Source: Marinobacter daepoensis DSM 16072
GTDB taxonomy: Bacteria > Pseudomonadota > Gammaproteobacteria > Pseudomonadales > Oleiphilaceae
NCBI RefSeq assembly: GCF_000421165.1
Contig: NZ_ATWI01000011.1
Coordinates: forward strand, 248,001 to 312,000
Reading direction: 5' to 3'
Length of the DNA: 64,000 bases
Part shown: positions 61,907 to 64,000 of the stretch, piece by piece
Layout: every line of letters begins with the position of its first letter
How positions within the stretch are numbered: position 1 is the first letter of the stretch
Program-made: the position numbers and the translations under genes
Notes under the pieces: generated by a model
What the model saw: the letters and a program-made list of their open reading frames with translations, nothing else
Database searches by the model: none
What the model was told of the DNA's origin: nothing

Positions 61907-62323
61907 TCAGTTGTTGCCGTAAATGCTGTCGGGGTCCTTGAGGACCGGTTCAGCGCTGACCCACTGGCCATCTTTCAGGGTCCGGTAAAAGCAACTCCTC
62001 CGGCCAGTATGGCAGGCAATACCGCCTTTTTGTTCCACTTTCAGCAGAACCACGTCTGCGTCGCAGTCGAGCCGGATATCCCGAAGCACCTGCTGGTGCC
62101 CGGAGCTTTCGCCCTTGCGCCAGAGTTTGCCCCGGGACCGGGACCAATAGACCGCCTGGCGTTCCTCGACGGTGAGCCTGAGTGATTCCCGGTTCATCCA
62201 GGCCATCATCAGAATATCGCCATTGTCGGCATCCTGGGCTATGGCCGGTACCAAGCCGTCTTCGGTCCATTGAATGTCGTCGAGCCAGTCAGGCTGTACG
62301 ACGTTAGCGGGGGAGTCTTGCAT
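61907..62323 (-). CDS. hisI: Phosphoribosyl-AMP cyclohydrolase
   Basis: Third step of histidine synthesis. 138 residues. Zinc and magnesium sites are seen in [20 protein letters not shown] segment [14 protein letters not shown] and [15 protein letters not shown], and the start of the core is [20 protein letters not shown] with [20 protein letters not shown]. Metal-binding cysteines are intact. 27 bases after ubiB. Confidence 0.96.
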   Translation of the reverse strand: MQDSPANVVQPDWLDDIQWTEDGLVPAIAQDADNGDILMMAWMNRESLRLTVEERQAVYWSRSRGKLWRKGESSGHQQVLRDIRLDCDADVVLLKVEQKGGIACHTGRRSCFYRTLKDGQWVSAEPVLKDPDSIYGNN

Positions 62324-62350
62324 TTTTATGAATCCTGATTCCTTGATTAT

Positions 62351-63994
62351 TCAACGGCTGCCCCGAAGCATGATGCCTGTGGCGCCGGCAAGCAAGACCC
62401 AGCTCCAGACCGGCAGATCTGAGGCCCACTGAATGGCGTGAGGCTGGCTGCCTAACAGGGCCACACTCGCCAGGGCGGCGGCAATGAAACCCCGCCGCCA
62501 GCGGCGCTCACTGCGCAGTTGCTGCTGTTTCATCAGGGCCAGCGAAGCCTGGTTCTGCGCTTCGGTTGGTCCGCTGGCGCGCAATTGCAGCAGGGCGTCG
62601 TGGATAAGTTGCGGCATTTCCGGAGACTGTTCAAGCCAGGAGGGCAGATGGCTTTGCAGCGATTTGATCAGTCCGGATGGCCCGATTCTCTTGCGCATCC
62701 AGTCTTCCAGGAAGGGCTGGGCCGTGCTCCATAAGTCCAGGTCCGGATACAGCTGGCGGCCAAGCCCTTCCACGTTGAGCAGGGTTTTCTGTAACAGCAC
62801 CAGTTGTGGCTGCACTTCCATGTTGAATCGGCGGGCCGTCTGGAACAGGCGCAACAGGAAGTGTCCGAACGAAATGTCCTTCAGCGGGCGCTCAAAGATG
62901 GGCTCACACACCGTCCGGATGGCAGCCTCGAATTCGTTAATGCGGGTGTCCGGGGGGACCCAGCCAGACTGGATATGCAGTTGCGCCACCTGGCGGTAAT
63001 CCCGACGAAAGAACGCCAGCAGGTTTCGGGCAAGGTAGCTCTGGTCGTCGGGCGCCAGGGTGCCAACGATCCCGAAATCGATGGCGATGTATTTCGGGTC
63101 TGCGGGATTACTGACATCCACAAAGATGTTGCCAGGGTGCATGTCAGCGTGAAAGAAGCTGTCCCGGAAGACCTGGGTGAAGAAAATTTCCACCCCTTTC
63201 TCGGCCAGCACCTTCATGTTGACCCCGGCCGCTGTCAGGGCAGGGACATCGGCGATGGGGACGCCATGAATGCGCTCCATCACCAGCACTGACTTGCGGG
63301 TGTAGTCCCAGTCGATAAAGGGGATGTAGATCAGCGGAGAGTTCTCGAAATTCCGGCGCAACTGGCTGGCATTGGCAGCCTCCCGTTGCAGATCCAGCTC
63401 GTCGTGGATGGTGGAGTCGTAGTCTTCCACCACCTCGACGGGGTGCAGTCGCTTGCCTTCTGACCAGTATTTTTCCAGCAGTCCGGCCATCAGATACATC
63501 AGCCCGATGTCCTGGCGGATGACTTTTTCGATGCCGGGGCGCAGGACTTTAACCACCACATTTTGCCCATTGGGCAGCGTGGCGGCGTGGACCTGTGCGA
63601 CGGAGGCGGAGGCCATTGGGTCCGGGCTGAATTCCGCAAACAGGTCTGAGACCGGAGCCCCTAGGGATGTCTCGATAATGCTCCGCGCCTGCTCGCTGGG
63701 AAACGGAGGAACACGGTCCTGCAATTGTTTCAGGGATTCGGCCATGTCGTCGGGAAGCAGATCCCGGCGGGTGGACAGAATCTGCCCGAACTTTACAAAC
63801 ACCGGCCCCAGTTCTTCAAGGGCCAGGCGCAAACGGTCGCCCCGGCTCAGCTTGGGCTGTGGAAACAGGTGCCAGGGCGCCAGCATGAAGAAAACTTTCA
63901 GAGGCGCAGGCAGTTCCGACAGGGGTAGGAAGGTGTCCAGCCGATACCGGCAGAATACCCAGGCAATTCGGAACAGGCGTCGCAGGCGGGTCAC
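62351..63994 (-). CDS. ubiB: UbiB, atypical kinase-like protein of ubiquinone biosynthesis
   Basis: 547 residues, complete with a GTG start 6 bases from the window edge. It has the ADCK/ABC1 features: [20 protein letters not shown] (KxGQ motif), [20 protein letters not shown] (Ala/Ser-rich nucleotide loop), [15 protein letters not shown] (catalytic loop) and [10 protein letters not shown] (DFG-like). One or two C-terminal hydrophobic helices ([28 protein letters not shown]) anchor it to the membrane. It supports ubiquinone synthesis, probably by ATPase-driven lipid extraction. ubiE and ubiJ are expected just outside the window. Confidence 0.96.
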   Translation of the reverse strand: MTRLRRLFRIAWVFCRYRLDTFLPLSELPAPLKVFFMLAPWHLFPQPKLSRGDRLRLALEELGPVFVKFGQILSTRRDLLPDDMAESLKQLQDRVPPFPSEQARSIIETSLGAPVSDLFAEFSPDPMASASVAQVHAATLPNGQNVVVKVLRPGIEKVIRQDIGLMYLMAGLLEKYWSEGKRLHPVEVVEDYDSTIHDELDLQREAANASQLRRNFENSPLIYIPFIDWDYTRKSVLVMERIHGVPIADVPALTAAGVNMKVLAEKGVEIFFTQVFRDSFFHADMHPGNIFVDVSNPADPKYIAIDFGIVGTLAPDDQSYLARNLLAFFRRDYRQVAQLHIQSGWVPPDTRINEFEAAIRTVCEPIFERPLKDISFGHFLLRLFQTARRFNMEVQPQLVLLQKTLLNVEGLGRQLYPDLDLWSTAQPFLEDWMRKRIGPSGLIKSLQSHLPSWLEQSPEMPQLIHDALLQLRASGPTEAQNQASLALMKQQQLRSERRWRRGFIAAALASVALLGSQPHAIQWASDLPVWSWVLLAGATGIMLRGSR

Positions 63995-64000
63995 AGGGTC

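Noticed and set aside
1..64000. tRNA genes, rRNA genes, CRISPR arrays, insertion sequences, prophage, replication origin
   Set aside because: I looked for clover-leaf ends, regular short repeats, transposase-like frames and DnaA-box clusters by eye and saw none that I could support. A tRNAscan or Infernal run would be decisive for RNAs.

Overview
The window looks like a chromosomal segment of a marine gammaproteobacterium, most likely Marinobacter or a close relative. The evidence is moderately high GC, Pseudomonas/Marinobacter-type gene orders (aroQ-accB-accC-prmA-dusB-fis-purH-purD; ubiB-hisI-hisE-tatABC; ygfB-pepP-ubiH-ubiI next to zapA and 6S RNA), many TRAP/SLC-type transporters and a long-form isocitrate lyase. 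It is nearly all coding. I saw no rRNA, tRNA, CRISPR array, insertion sequence or prophage, and no gene-free stretch above 300 bases.

1-25 kb is an accessory and transport region. It holds a TRAP transporter (dctP, dctQ, partial dctM), a possible metal-binding helical protein, an OafA-type acyltransferase, a cytoplasmic GH84 (O-GlcNAcase-like) hydrolase, a SIMPL protein, a ChaN-like lipoprotein with a small ribbon-helix-helix protein, DauA, a CASTOR/POLLUX-type channel, isocitrate lyase, and an SLC13 carrier with RCK_C domains. These are followed by a ClsC-like phospholipase-D lipoprotein whose gene overlaps a TetR/AcrR regulator divergent from an RND efflux pair, with a clear AcrR-type operator between them. 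A SenA/EgtB-like enzyme and a Kef-type antiporter close the region.

25-35 kb is housekeeping: an alpha/beta-hydrolase lipoprotein, purD, purH, fis, dusB, a zinc-ribbon DUF3426 protein, prmA, accC, accB and aroQ, all on the minus strand. 35-40.4 kb is a cyclic-di-GMP block: a REC-REC-GGDEF cyclase divergent from a LapD-like degenerate GGDEF/EAL receptor that is followed by a DUF2333 membrane protein. 40.4-47 kb has ppa, a broken vgrG remnant with a possible orphan immunity gene and a small membrane protein, an acyl-CoA dehydrogenase, rpiA, ilvA and an unrecognised 54-residue gene.

47-58 kb corresponds to the E. coli fau-ssrS-zapA/ygfB-pepP-ubiH-ubiI neighbourhood, but with two interruptions: a Sel1-repeat lipoprotein between 6S RNA and fau, and a ZrgA-type zinc-uptake locus (ABC ATPase, FtsX-like permease, DUF3299 and DUF2796 proteins) between the zap genes and ygfB. 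58-64 kb has a DUF808 protein, then rsmE, tatC, tatB, tatA, hisE, hisI and ubiB on the minus strand.

The points most worth a second look are the zinc locus, the SenA-like enzyme without obvious SenB/SenC, the cytoplasmic GH84 enzyme, the AcrR-type operator probably shared by efflux and cardiolipin-synthase-like genes, and the vgrG remnant.
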